In this document: positions 47,361 through 55,981 of the stretch, one piece after another
Layout of the letters: every line of letters starts with the position of its first letter
How positions within the stretch are numbered: position 1 is the first letter of the stretch
From: Monoglobus pectinilyticus
GTDB taxonomy: Bacteria > Bacillota > Clostridia > Monoglobales > Monoglobaceae
Reading direction: 5' to 3'
NCBI RefSeq assembly: GCF_002874775.1
Contig: NZ_CP020991.1
Location: 2,518,451 to 2,582,450, forward strand
DNA: 64,000 nucleotides
Notes under the pieces: generated by a model
Told to the model about the DNA's origin: nothing
What the model saw: only the letters and a program-made list of their open reading frames with translations
The model's database searches: none
Program-made: the position numbers and the translations under genes

Positions 47361-48122
47361 TTAACCTTTGCTTCTTTGAATATTGTATGCGACTTTTGCG
47401 GCGAGCCTGTCAGATAAAAACCTAAGGCCGAATTTTCCTAGTTTCATTGTGGTTCCGGGTATTATGACAGTCTTTTTCTTAAACATTTTCTTAACTGCGT
47501 ACGAAGCCACGTCAGCGCTCTTAAGTCCTTTAATAGCAAATTTTACTCCGGCGGTGTTGTTGAAACTTGTGTTTACCGGACCGGGGCATAACGCGCCAAT
47601 GTAAACATTTGAACCGCTCTGCCTGAGTTCCATAGCTATAGCTTGGGTAAGTCTGAGCACATATGCTTTGGTTGAATAATAAGTTGCCATCAGCGGTCCC
47701 GGCATAAAAGCAGCAGAAGAGGCCACATTTAAAATATATCCCCTGTCTTTTTTTATAAAATCGTTTAGAAATAATTTTGTTAGTATATGAAGTGCGGTAA
47801 TATTGGTATCTATCATATTAAGTTCAGTATTTATATTTGTATTGTTAAACTCTCCGAATAAACCAAATCCAGCATTATTAATGACTATTTCCAAATCGTC
47901 TTCATTAGCGATTCCCTGAACATTTTGATATAATTCAAGGCAAGCGTTTTTGTCCGACAAATCAGAGGATATTATATATGATTTCGTTTTAAGCGAATCC
48001 GCTGTTTTTTGAAGTCTTTCATTATTTCTTCCGACAAGTATAATATCATAACCTAAATCACTTAATTTCTCGGCTATATCACGTCCTATACCGGAACTTG
48101 CACCTGTAACCAACGCTTTCAT
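47361..48122 (-). CDS. Short-chain dehydrogenase/reductase
   Basis: Protein of 253 aa with a classical SDR fold. The cofactor motif TGASSGIG is at 7-14, NNAGFGLFGE near 85, and the catalytic YSTKAYV (Tyr-x3-Lys) near 150 with an upstream serine in NVASSAAF. The C-terminal part (RFLSDRLAAKVAYNIQRSKG) resembles DltE/YqjQ-type SDRs. Substrate is unknown. The start is the ATG after AGGAGGAG; the reading frame upstream is open to 48155. It is the last gene on the minus strand after ileS, with a hairpin in between. Confidence 0.9.
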   Translation of the reverse strand: MKALVTGASSGIGRDIAEKLSDLGYDIILVGRNNERLQKTADSLKTKSYIISSDLSDKNACLELYQNVQGIANEDDLEIVINNAGFGLFGEFNNTNINTELNMIDTNITALHILTKLFLNDFIKKDRGYILNVASSAAFMPGPLMATYYSTKAYVLRLTQAIAMELRQSGSNVYIGALCPGPVNTSFNNTAGVKFAIKGLKSADVASYAVKKMFKKKTVIIPGTTMKLGKFGLRFLSDRLAAKVAYNIQRSKG

Positions 48123-48147
48123 AAAACTCCTCCTAAAGTATAAAATC

Positions 48148-48184
48148 AGGGTCACATAATAGAAAAAATTCTATCGGTGACCCT
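48148..48184 (-). terminator. Hairpin after ileS
   Basis: AGGGTCACC / GGTGACCCT with an inner ATAGAA / TTCTAT stem; the minus-strand T-run is short (GATTTTA), so termination may be partial. Confidence 0.6.
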
Positions 48185-48208
48185 TAGATTATTTATTATA
48201 CTATTATA

Positions 48209-51200
48209 TTATACTTTTTCAACTGAGATTATAACTTTTTCACCGTTAATATCCCATTCTTTTCCGTCATTTTCTTGATTTTGAATTTCATCAGCTAAAG
48301 TCTGTGTTTTTATTTCATCAGCAAATTTAACGAATATATCATTTATTTTATTGCTTCCGCTAAAGTAGATATTTATACGGTCTTTTACTTCAAATCCGGA
48401 ATCTTTACGCATTGTCTGAAGTTTGCTTATTATCTCACGAAGGAAGCCTTCCTCAATCAAAGCGTCGTCAAGATTTGTGTCAAGAATTACGGTAAATCCA
48501 CCGTCACTGTCTGAAACAAGCCCATTCATTTGCTGGGTTTCAATCAAAACGTCATCTTTTGTTATTTCAACGTCAGTGCCTTGTACATTGAGCTTCAGCG
48601 GGCTTCCTGAATTTAGAACAGACATAACCTCTGCTCCATCCATCTTAGCCACCTCGTCAAATATAGGACGCATTAGCTTACCATACTTCGGACCCATTGT
48701 TCTCATCTGAGGCTTAAATTTGTATGATATAAATCCGCTGGCGTCTTCAACAAACTCAACTTCTTTAATATTGAGTTCATCGAGAATTATATAAATATAG
48801 TCCGGATTAATTTCAGTATTTGATTGAATATACAGTTTTTTAAGCGGCTGACGGTTTTTTATGTTAGCTTCATTACGGCATGCGCGGCCAAGCATTACCA
48901 CCTTTCTGACAGCGTCCATATCTTTCTCAATTTCAGGGAAAGACAGCTTTTCATCCATAGACGGATAATCACAAAGGTGAACGCTTTCTGGAGCGTTTTT
49001 ATCAACCGACAATACTAGGTTCTGATATATTTGCTCAGTCATAAACGGTACAAAAGGAGCGCACACTTTAGAAAATTCTACCAAGACAGTATAAAGCGTC
49101 ATATATGCGTTAATTTTGTCCTGAGTCATTTCAACCGTCCAGAATCTTTCACGGCTGCGGCGGACATACCAATTGGACAGCTCGTCTGTAAATTGTGTTA
49201 TAGCCCTGGCTGACTCAACAATTTTATAATTGGCAAGGTTATTGTCAACCTCTTTTATTACACCGCTTAATTTAGAAAGAATCCATTTATCCATCACTGA
49301 AAGTTTATCAATATCCAGTGTGTATTTTGTCGGGTCAAATTCATCTATATTTGCATAGAGAACATAAAAAGCATAAGTGTTCCATAGAGTACCCAGGAAT
49401 TTTCTTTGTGACTCAGACACGTTCTTTTCTGAGAAACGGTTCGGCAGCCAAGGAGCAGAGTTGGAATAGAAGTACCAGCGTATAGCGTCGGCGCCCTGCT
49501 GATTTAGAACATCCATCGGAGCGACAACATTGCCGAGGTGCTTGCTCATCTTCTTTCCGTGTTCGTCCTGAACATGTCCCATTACAACAACGTTTTTATA
49601 AGGAGATTCATCAAACAGCAATGTGCTTATTGCCATTAATGTGTAGAACCATCCTCTGGTTTGGTCTATAGCTTCACTGATAAAATCAGCCGGAAAGTGC
49701 TTTTCAAACAGCTCTTTATTCTCAAATGGATAATGCAGCTGTGCAAACGGCATAGAGCCGGAATCGAACCAGCAGTCAATAACCTCAGGAACTCGGGTCA
49801 TTTCACCGCCGCATTCCGGGCATTTTAATTTAACTTCATCAACATATGGCTTATGAAGCTCAATATCATCAGGGCAGTTTATTCCCATTTCTTTAAGCTC
49901 TTCTATTGAGCCGATAACATGTTTATGTCCGCATCCGCATTCCCAAATAGGCAGTGGGGTTCCCCAATATCTCGAGCGTGACAGACCCCAGTCAATAATA
50001 TTTTCCAGGAAGTTACCAAAACGTCCGTGTTTAATATTGTCAGGCATCCAGTTTACGGTCTCATTATTAGCGAGAAGTCTGTCGCGTACGGCAGTCATTT
50101 TTATAAACCATGTGTCGCAAGCGTAATACAGAAGAGGGGTGTCACATCTCCAGCAGAACGGATAGCTGTGTTCAAAAGGTATTACTGAAAAAGCTAAGTT
50201 TCTGTCCTTTAGATTACGAATTATAAGCTTATCCGCATCCTTAACAAAAAGTCCGCTAAGGTCTCCTGTGCCGTCAACAAACTTACCCTGACTGTCAACA
50301 AGATTTATAAAAGGAAGGTTGTTTTCAACTCCGACGCGGTTATCATCTTCACCGAAAGCCGGCGCTGTATGTACTATACCGGTACCGTCTTCCATAGTGA
50401 CATAATTATCAGCAACAACCCTATATCCGTCTCCCTCAGGCTTTGCAAAATCAAACAATGGTTCATAATGCATACCGCACAGGTCTGTGCCAATATATTC
50501 TTCTAAAATTTTATATTCGCAGTCCTTAGGCAGAACCTTTTCAAGCAGGGCTTTTGCCAAAATATACTTTTCATCTCCGCATTCGATTTTAACATATTTC
50601 TCTGACGGATTCACGCATAGGGCAACATTTGAGGGAAGGGTCCATGGCGTGGTAGTCCATGCGAGAATATACTCGCCTTTAGGAGCGTCTTTTATTTGAA
50701 ACTTTACTATAATAGAATTTTCTTTAACGTCTTTATATCCCTGTGCAACTTCATGGCTGGACAGAGCGGTTCCGCAGCGAGGACAATAAGGCATGATTTT
50801 ATGACCTTTATAGAGAAGTCCCTTATCCCAGATTTGTCTGAGAGCCCACCAAACCGACTCAATATAATCATTGTGGTATGTTACATATGGGTTGTCCATA
50901 TCGGCCCAAAAGCCAACGCGGTCACTCATTTCTTCCCAATCGCTTTGATAAACAAAGACGCTGTCTTTACACTTTTTGATAAAGTCTTCAACGCCATAAT
51001 TTTCTATTTGAGGCTTGCCGCTGATGCCAAGGCTTTTCTCAACCTCGAGTTCAACTGGCAGACCGTGGGTATCCCAGCCGGCTTTTCTCTCAACCAAGTA
51101 TCCCTTCATCGTGCGGTACCTTGGAATCAAATCCTTAATTGCACGAGTAAGAACATGACCTATGTGAGGTTTTCCATTTGCGGTAGGCGGTCCGTCAAAA

Positions 51201-51328
51201 AAAGTAAAGATTTCGGCTCCTTCACGATTCTTTATACTCTTTTTAAATATATCGTTTTTCTTCCAAAAGTCAACGATTTCCTTCTCTCTGTCAACAAAAG
51301 AAAGGTCGGTTGATACTTTGCGATACAT
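48209..51328 (-). CDS. ileS: Isoleucyl-tRNA synthetase, long (type 2-like) form
   Basis: Class I synthetase of 1039 aa, against roughly 930 aa for the common bacterial type 1. HIGH motif PPTANGKPHIGHVLTR near 45-60 and KMSKHLGN near 590. The editing domain includes the segment from WTTTPWTLPSN onward. Zinc-type cysteines occur in internal pairs (CPRCGTALSSHE, CPECGGE). The overall pattern (YRKVSTDLSFVDREKEIVDFWK start, GWDTHGLPVELEVEK) is that of the eukaryote-like IleRS. That form is known in some bacteria for natural tolerance of mupirocin. No T-box leader is present; a consensus promoter lies upstream. Confidence 0.96.
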   Translation of the reverse strand: MYRKVSTDLSFVDREKEIVDFWKKNDIFKKSIKNREGAEIFTFFDGPPTANGKPHIGHVLTRAIKDLIPRYRTMKGYLVERKAGWDTHGLPVELEVEKSLGISGKPQIENYGVEDFIKKCKDSVFVYQSDWEEMSDRVGFWADMDNPYVTYHNDYIESVWWALRQIWDKGLLYKGHKIMPYCPRCGTALSSHEVAQGYKDVKENSIIVKFQIKDAPKGEYILAWTTTPWTLPSNVALCVNPSEKYVKIECGDEKYILAKALLEKVLPKDCEYKILEEYIGTDLCGMHYEPLFDFAKPEGDGYRVVADNYVTMEDGTGIVHTAPAFGEDDNRVGVENNLPFINLVDSQGKFVDGTGDLSGLFVKDADKLIIRNLKDRNLAFSVIPFEHSYPFCWRCDTPLLYYACDTWFIKMTAVRDRLLANNETVNWMPDNIKHGRFGNFLENIIDWGLSRSRYWGTPLPIWECGCGHKHVIGSIEELKEMGINCPDDIELHKPYVDEVKLKCPECGGEMTRVPEVIDCWFDSGSMPFAQLHYPFENKELFEKHFPADFISEAIDQTRGWFYTLMAISTLLFDESPYKNVVVMGHVQDEHGKKMSKHLGNVVAPMDVLNQQGADAIRWYFYSNSAPWLPNRFSEKNVSESQRKFLGTLWNTYAFYVLYANIDEFDPTKYTLDIDKLSVMDKWILSKLSGVIKEVDNNLANYKIVESARAITQFTDELSNWYVRRSRERFWTVEMTQDKINAYMTLYTVLVEFSKVCAPFVPFMTEQIYQNLVLSVDKNAPESVHLCDYPSMDEKLSFPEIEKDMDAVRKVVMLGRACRNEANIKNRQPLKKLYIQSNTEINPDYIYIILDELNIKEVEFVEDASGFISYKFKPQMRTMGPKYGKLMRPIFDEVAKMDGAEVMSVLNSGSPLKLNVQGTDVEITKDDVLIETQQMNGLVSDSDGGFTVILDTNLDDALIEEGFLREIISKLQTMRKDSGFEVKDRINIYFSGSNKINDIFVKFADEIKTQTLADEIQNQENDGKEWDINGEKVIISVEKV

Positions 51329-51407
51329 TTAAATCCCTCCAATTCTATAATAAATTAATTCTTAACAAAATATATACTCATTAATTTTTTCGATAATTAA
51401 CCTTAAT

Positions 51408-51436
51408 ATTGTATACTAATTTAAAGGATGTGTCAA
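51408..51436 (-). promoter_or_regulatory. Promoter of ileS
   Basis: Minus strand: TTGACA (51436-51431), 17-bp spacer, TACAAT (51413-51408), about 80 nt before the ATG. Confidence 0.75.
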
Positions 51437-51896
51437 GGGCTGTAAAGAGGTTTTTTAAGCCTCTGAAATTTGAATTAAATTAGATAAAAAGCCGCTTAAT
51501 TTATTATAGACTTTCAAATGTTTGCGGACAATACTGGAATGTGTATTTTACAATTTAGTTTATTGTATTATATCTTTAAGGCTAATATTTTGAAGACGAA
51601 ATAATATTTTTTTATGATATATTATAACATGAACAGCGTTAATATAAAAATGAAAAGGGTAAAAAACCTAAAAAATCTACTGTACTGCATTTCCAATCTA
51701 AAGTTCAAAGTGTCCATTAAAATATATATAATATTTTTTGTGTTTGGGTTACAGATATTTTAGTAGTAATATAAGAAAATTAGTGTATATAATACACTTA
51801 AGATGAAGGTGTTATTATTGTCTGACTTAAACTTTTTACGTATCTTTTTAGAAATTAAAATATAGATATAATAATTTTGAATTGAATATATAAATT
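51437..51896. other. AT-rich intergenic stretch
   Basis: About 460 bp; nothing supportable beyond a short AGAGG / CCTCT hairpin next to the ileS promoter. Confidence 0.4.
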
Positions 51897-51930
51897 AAAA
51901 GCACCGGAACATATATAGTTCGGTGCTTTT
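51897..51930. terminator. Bidirectional terminator
   Basis: AAAAGCACCGGAAC / GTTCGGTGCTTTT with T-runs on both strands, three bases beyond the stop of the 338-aa membrane protein. Confidence 0.85.
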
Positions 51931-51932
51931 GA

Positions 51933-52949
51933 TTAAAATAAATCTTCGTTTCTGCTTGCAATCTCTTCAGCGTGGGAGGCTTTTAACTTTGCCAGTTCCA
52001 GCGCTCTTTTATTTTTAACTTGCTTTCTGTTTTGAATTTGATTTTTACTTGAATATGTTTTGCTATAATCTGGAGCAGCATTTCTTTTTGAAAATAACGC
52101 CTTGTTCTCCTCATCCGCCTGCATATTTGCAAGCGCTTCAGCATGTTCTCGTTTGGCTAAAGCAAGCTCTAAAGCTGTTAGCTTTTTTGTCGGCGGTGTT
52201 ATTGTAACAGGCTCAGTTTTTTTCTTTCTCTTTTTTTTCTTTACGGCTTTTTCAGCTTTTTTAGCTTTTTTCAAGATTTTTGGCTCCGAGACAGTAACAT
52301 ACTTTTTCTTTTTTAAAGGAGTTTTGGCACGGAATAATGCTTCTGTGTTATCATCCTTTTTAAAAGTTCTCAAAAAGTATTTAGGATTCAGAGCGGCGCC
52401 GATAGTTCTGAAAAATCTTCCCTCAGCCAAAGCGTAGTCAGGCATTTTGGCAAAAGCATATGTAAACAGCGTTCCGATTAAGAAAAATATCGGTGGCAGC
52501 CAAATTGACGCATATGGCTGAAACTCTAAAATTTCACCAATTTCAGATGAATTTATGCTTGAAATACCAAGTGTAACCAATACAGAAAATCCTATGCTCA
52601 AAAGTGTTCCAACGGCCGATACACAAAAGTTTATAACCTGAATAAGTCTAAATCCAAATAAAGACATTATAAGAGCAGCAAGACCAAAGACGAGGAGCAC
52701 TATACAGCCTATCATCAAAAGCTGTATTTCAGGCGGAGTAGTCACACCAAAAAAGTCAAAAAACTTTGAAACCATACCAAAAGCGATTGATGAAATGCTG
52801 AACCCTTCAGTTACATCATTCAGTTCAATCGAATTTATTCCAAACATCGGCAAGCGCTGTGAGATAAACAATAAAATATAGGCAGCAATCGCAAATGCTT
52901 TAAAACTAACTTTCTGCAAAGCTGTTATGAAAAGCTTTTCTGTTTTCAT
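51933..52949 (-). CDS. Four-helix membrane protein with a lysine-rich, repeated cytoplasmic tail
   Basis: Protein of 338 aa, family not recognised. Four hydrophobic helices lie in the first 170 residues. A very basic tail follows, with runs such as KKKK and KKKRKKK at about 205-240. Two copies of a helical motif lie in the tail: ALELALAKREHAEALAN (about 260) and ALELAKLKASHAEEIAS (about 315). The tail is rich in Ala/Lys/Glu and may bind nucleic acid or anionic polymers; this is inference. It is followed at once by a terminator and preceded by a Wzy-like gene on the same strand. Confidence 0.7.
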   Translation of the reverse strand: MKTEKLFITALQKVSFKAFAIAAYILLFISQRLPMFGINSIELNDVTEGFSISSIAFGMVSKFFDFFGVTTPPEIQLLMIGCIVLLVFGLAALIMSLFGFRLIQVINFCVSAVGTLLSIGFSVLVTLGISSINSSEIGEILEFQPYASIWLPPIFFLIGTLFTYAFAKMPDYALAEGRFFRTIGAALNPKYFLRTFKKDDNTEALFRAKTPLKKKKYVTVSEPKILKKAKKAEKAVKKKKRKKKTEPVTITPPTKKLTALELALAKREHAEALANMQADEENKALFSKRNAAPDYSKTYSSKNQIQNRKQVKNKRALELAKLKASHAEEIASRNEDLF

Positions 52950-53034
52950 TCGTTAACCCTCCTTGCCTACGTATGTTTTATTATAATAAAAATAACTTGT
53001 TTCGTCAATACATAATTAGAAATTTTGTCGGTTT

Positions 53035-54459
53035 TTAGTCTAATACCCCAAGTTTTATAATTCTTCCGGAGCGAAGGAGCCCCAGCATAGCCCAATACAT
53101 TATAAGAATACGAGGTTCAAACAAGTTAGAATCCAGCAGTGAAGAAATAGAAATTCCAAGCAGAGCGGCAAGTCCGGCGGCAAATATAATTTTTTGGCGC
53201 GGTGTGGCTCTGAACATACATGTTATGGAAGAGTGTGCAATTCTTAAAATATAATACATAAATCCAATCATAAATACAGCGCCGACATCTATGAGAATGT
53301 TAAAGTACACAGCGCTGATGTGAAGGTTGGGTATGTTTATCAAAGTGCCGCCTTCCCCGTAATGCTGAGCTGTGGAATTATATATGTTGACAAAGTTGTC
53401 TGTACTCACTCCAAATCCATTTGTCCAGAAATTTCTCAAAGTATAGACAATGTTTTCAATAATATTTCCGTTATTGCTGCCGTTTTGCCACATTAATATA
53501 ATGTTGTTGAGTACGCGTCCTGAAAAGAACGGCGTCAAAAACAGAATCATTGGTATATAACGTCTGTCAGTCAAAATGATTACGATAACAAGCTCAATAA
53601 AATAAGCAATGAACGCGGCTTTAGACTGTGTGGCCGAGATAACCCAAAAAGATACTCCCATAACCAGTATTGAATATATAAACCGTCTGATTTTAGATTC
53701 TAAAGTTATGGGATAAACAAATGCGAAAGGAAAAAGCAGCACCAATATTTCGGCAAAAATTGTCGAATCCCCGTAAACGCCTTGTATAGCTATGCTCGGA
53801 TTGTCGGCATGATAAGCCTGAACTATCCCGGTTATACACAAAACGACCATTGCCAGGAAAAGAGACATTAAAATTAATTCTAAATCATCCTGAGTTCTGA
53901 CTGTGAATGATATCAGAAAAAATAAATCAACAGCCAATAAAAAGTATGAAAGGGATTTGCAAGCCGCAATCGGTATTGACATGCTCATCATAGCTATAAA
54001 CATGAATATAATTATGTTTATCAGAATAAATATAACGCCTGTGCGCTGAGTGGAGTTATGAGAAATATAAATCAGCGATACGAGCATGAAAGCCGGGACC
54101 ATATAAAAATTATCCCATAGAGATGATGGGAATAAAAGCACAAACAGCAGAAACACACCTATATATATAGGATGAAACTTGAGCCTTGAACGGGGAATAT
54201 AAAAAGCAAACCGGCGTATGCCTATTGTGGTATATCTGTAAAACGCACTTGCATACCAGGCTTCGCCGACAACTTTAGTATTAAAAAATATTTCAAGATA
54301 CTTATTATTCATAATTTTTTTTTCAAACCAAGTTATAATTGCTAAAGTCTTACTATGAATAAAATCGTATTTCAGACGCGGAATCAGAATATTTGTGATC
54401 CACATAATTATCTCATATAAAAAACTGTTTTTATATATGTCTATTATCTCTTGTCTCAC
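53035..54459 (-). CDS. O-antigen ligase / Wzy-like polysaccharide polymerase family membrane protein
   Basis: About 474 aa with ten or more membrane helices. A large extracytoplasmic loop near 340-400 (IENIVYTLRNFWTNGFGVSTDNFVNIYN) has the GxG...N pattern typical of the Wzy_C/O-antigen-ligase family, which joins or polymerises undecaprenyl-linked glycans. Start: a GTG at 54459 has GGAGG eight bases upstream. The ATG at 54483 overlaps the stop of the DUF4330 gene by one base but lacks a ribosome site. Both are plausible. The pairing with DUF4330 suggests a joint envelope-glycan role. Confidence 0.8.
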   Translation of the reverse strand: MRQEIIDIYKNSFLYEIIMWITNILIPRLKYDFIHSKTLAIITWFEKKIMNNKYLEIFFNTKVVGEAWYASAFYRYTTIGIRRFAFYIPRSRLKFHPIYIGVFLLFVLLFPSSLWDNFYMVPAFMLVSLIYISHNSTQRTGVIFILINIIIFMFIAMMSMSIPIAACKSLSYFLLAVDLFFLISFTVRTQDDLELILMSLFLAMVVLCITGIVQAYHADNPSIAIQGVYGDSTIFAEILVLLFPFAFVYPITLESKIRRFIYSILVMGVSFWVISATQSKAAFIAYFIELVIVIILTDRRYIPMILFLTPFFSGRVLNNIILMWQNGSNNGNIIENIVYTLRNFWTNGFGVSTDNFVNIYNSTAQHYGEGGTLINIPNLHISAVYFNILIDVGAVFMIGFMYYILRIAHSSITCMFRATPRQKIIFAAGLAALLGISISSLLDSNLFEPRILIMYWAMLGLLRSGRIIKLGVLD

Positions 54460-54482
54460 ATTTATATCCTCCAAAAATCTCA

Positions 54483-55001
54483 TTAACGAATATCGCTGAT
54501 ATAGACATCAAAAATTACGTCACCAATAATGATTTGAGCAGATTGACCCATCAAATAAATGTTTTTATCAATTTTTATACCGTGGTCTGTCTTCATACAT
54601 TCAACCGTTGTAACAAATTCTGCTTTAGCCCGAACAGGCTCAGGCGTTGGAAAAGGTGTGGGAGACGGCTGGTCTTCATCATCGTTTTCATTATTTTCAG
54701 CGCTCCCGTTTGATATTGCGGCTACGGAATAATTTTCAGTTATTGGAGTAAGATTTATATTATCAAGCACACCTATTTCATTACCATAGCTTCCGTCAAT
54801 GCAAATGTCGCCGTATTCAACTTTGTTTAACAGGTCGATTGGCGAGCTTTCACATACATAGGTAATAGTGTAGGTTTCATATTTATTGTTTCCCCTGCCC
54901 CAAGCTGATTTGTATATAAGAGCGGCGACGCTGAGAATAATGATTGCAAGCAGCAAGATATCTATTATATTTAATTTCCAGATTATTTTTTTCGAAAGCA
55001 T
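54483..55001 (-). CDS. DUF4330 family membrane-anchored protein
   Basis: Protein of 172 aa with one N-terminal helix (IDILLLAIIILSVAALIY, about 12-30). An extracellular beta-rich domain follows, with YTITYVCESSPIDLLNKVEYGD typical of DUF4330. It is interrupted by a low-complexity acidic/proline stretch (ENNENDDEDQPSPTPFPTPEPV, near 105-125). DUF4330 genes usually accompany O-antigen-ligase-like genes in Clostridia, as here. Molecular role unknown. Confidence 0.78.
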   Translation of the reverse strand: MLSKKIIWKLNIIDILLLAIIILSVAALIYKSAWGRGNNKYETYTITYVCESSPIDLLNKVEYGDICIDGSYGNEIGVLDNINLTPITENYSVAAISNGSAENNENDDEDQPSPTPFPTPEPVRAKAEFVTTVECMKTDHGIKIDKNIYLMGQSAQIIIGDVIFDVYISDIR

Positions 55002-55333
55002 AATTTATCTCCTATATATGTTTAAATTGCCACATTAATACATTATATATTATATCGCTTTTTGATATTTTTTTCAATCCATATTTTTAGTTTTAATATT
55101 ACAAAATATTTACTAATATTATTTAAGATAGAATTTTAAAATCTTTATATGATTTATTTGAAGATTTTATCATTCCGATTACAGAAAGAAGCGGCGGTAG
55201 ATGTTTTATAAAGTTTTATATTAGAAAAAATTGTTTACATTTCAACTGCGACAAACAATTTTGATCTGACAATGCTTGTATAAATACAATACTTTTTCAA
55301 TTATATTAAATTTAAAACGAAAGATTAGTATCA
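55002..55333. other. AT-rich intergenic stretch
   Basis: No gene, hairpin or promoter that I can support in this 330-bp region. Confidence 0.4.
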
Positions 55334-55500
55334 GAAGGTGTTTTTAGTGAACATCGGCAGGGTGTGCGTAAGCACACCTCGTTAGGTGAGCTATAATATC
55401 ACGCTTAGCGTGAAAATATTTAAAACTATTTGTTATAAATATTTTTACTAATAAATTTTTCCGATATTGAGTACTTTACGCAGCAAACTGCTTTCGCACT
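55334..55500 (+). repeat. Divergent copy of the structured repeat
   Basis: AGAAGGTGTTTTTAGTGAACATCGGCAG, then hairpin 1 with a wholly different stem (GGTGTGC gtaa GCACACC, 55362-55379). CGTTAGGTGAGC and hairpin 2 (CACGC tta GCGTG, 55401-55413) follow, then TTCCGA..ACTTTACGCAGCAAAC. The small ORF has lost its ATG (GTG start, VNIGRVCVSTPR). Confidence 0.75.
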
Positions 55501-55717
55501 GCGTATTTAAAAGAAATTGATAAGTGTCGTGAAAGATGAGTGGTAACGGGAATTATTTTAATTATAGTTAACTTCTATATCATAAAAACATATGTCATCT
55601 ATTGTTAAATTTCAGAATTTATAAGATAGTTTATCTAAACAATAAGTTAGATAAAAGTTTAACAAAGCGGCTGATTTGTCATAATTATTTTTTGTGAAAA
55701 ATGTTTTTTAAATTGGA

Positions 55718-55735
55718 TTGACAAATATTTAACAA
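55718..55735. promoter_or_regulatory. Rex-type operator 1 at adhE
   Basis: TTGACAAATATTTAACAA fits the Rex pattern TTGTTAA-N4-TTAACAA with two left-arm differences. It covers the -35 box, so Rex would block transcription when NADH is low. Confidence 0.75.
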
Positions 55736-55746
55736 GTGTGTATAAT
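55718..55746 (+). promoter_or_regulatory. Promoter of adhE
   Basis: Consensus TTGACA (55718-55723), 17-bp spacer, TATAAT (55741-55746). The 5' leader of roughly 230 nt before the ATG has no recognised riboswitch. Confidence 0.85.
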
Positions 55747-55762
55747 GTGTATTGTAAAGAGA

Positions 55763-55780
55763 TTGATAAATATTTAACAA
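55763..55780. promoter_or_regulatory. Rex-type operator 2 at adhE
   Basis: TTGATAAATATTTAACAA, 45 bp after operator 1 and just past the expected transcription start. Confidence 0.72.
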
Positions 55781-55981
55781 TTTATTCCGTAATAAAGAAT
55801 AAAAGCAAAACACTTTAGTCTGTGAATCTCATTAATTATTTATAGTAAAAGTTAAGTTTTTATAATATTTACAGAAAAGTGATTTATGATTAGCATATTA
55901 TGGATATAATTGTTATTAGGCCTAATTTAGGCTTCACTAAGAAAATTAATTAATTTATATATCTGAGAGGAGTAAGAACTT

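Noticed and set aside
48155-51400. Possible T-box upstream of ileS (also checked cysE, cysS and serC)
   Set aside because: No T-box core (AGGGTGGNACCGCG-like) or specifier layout is present; the ileS leader is short behind a consensus promoter.
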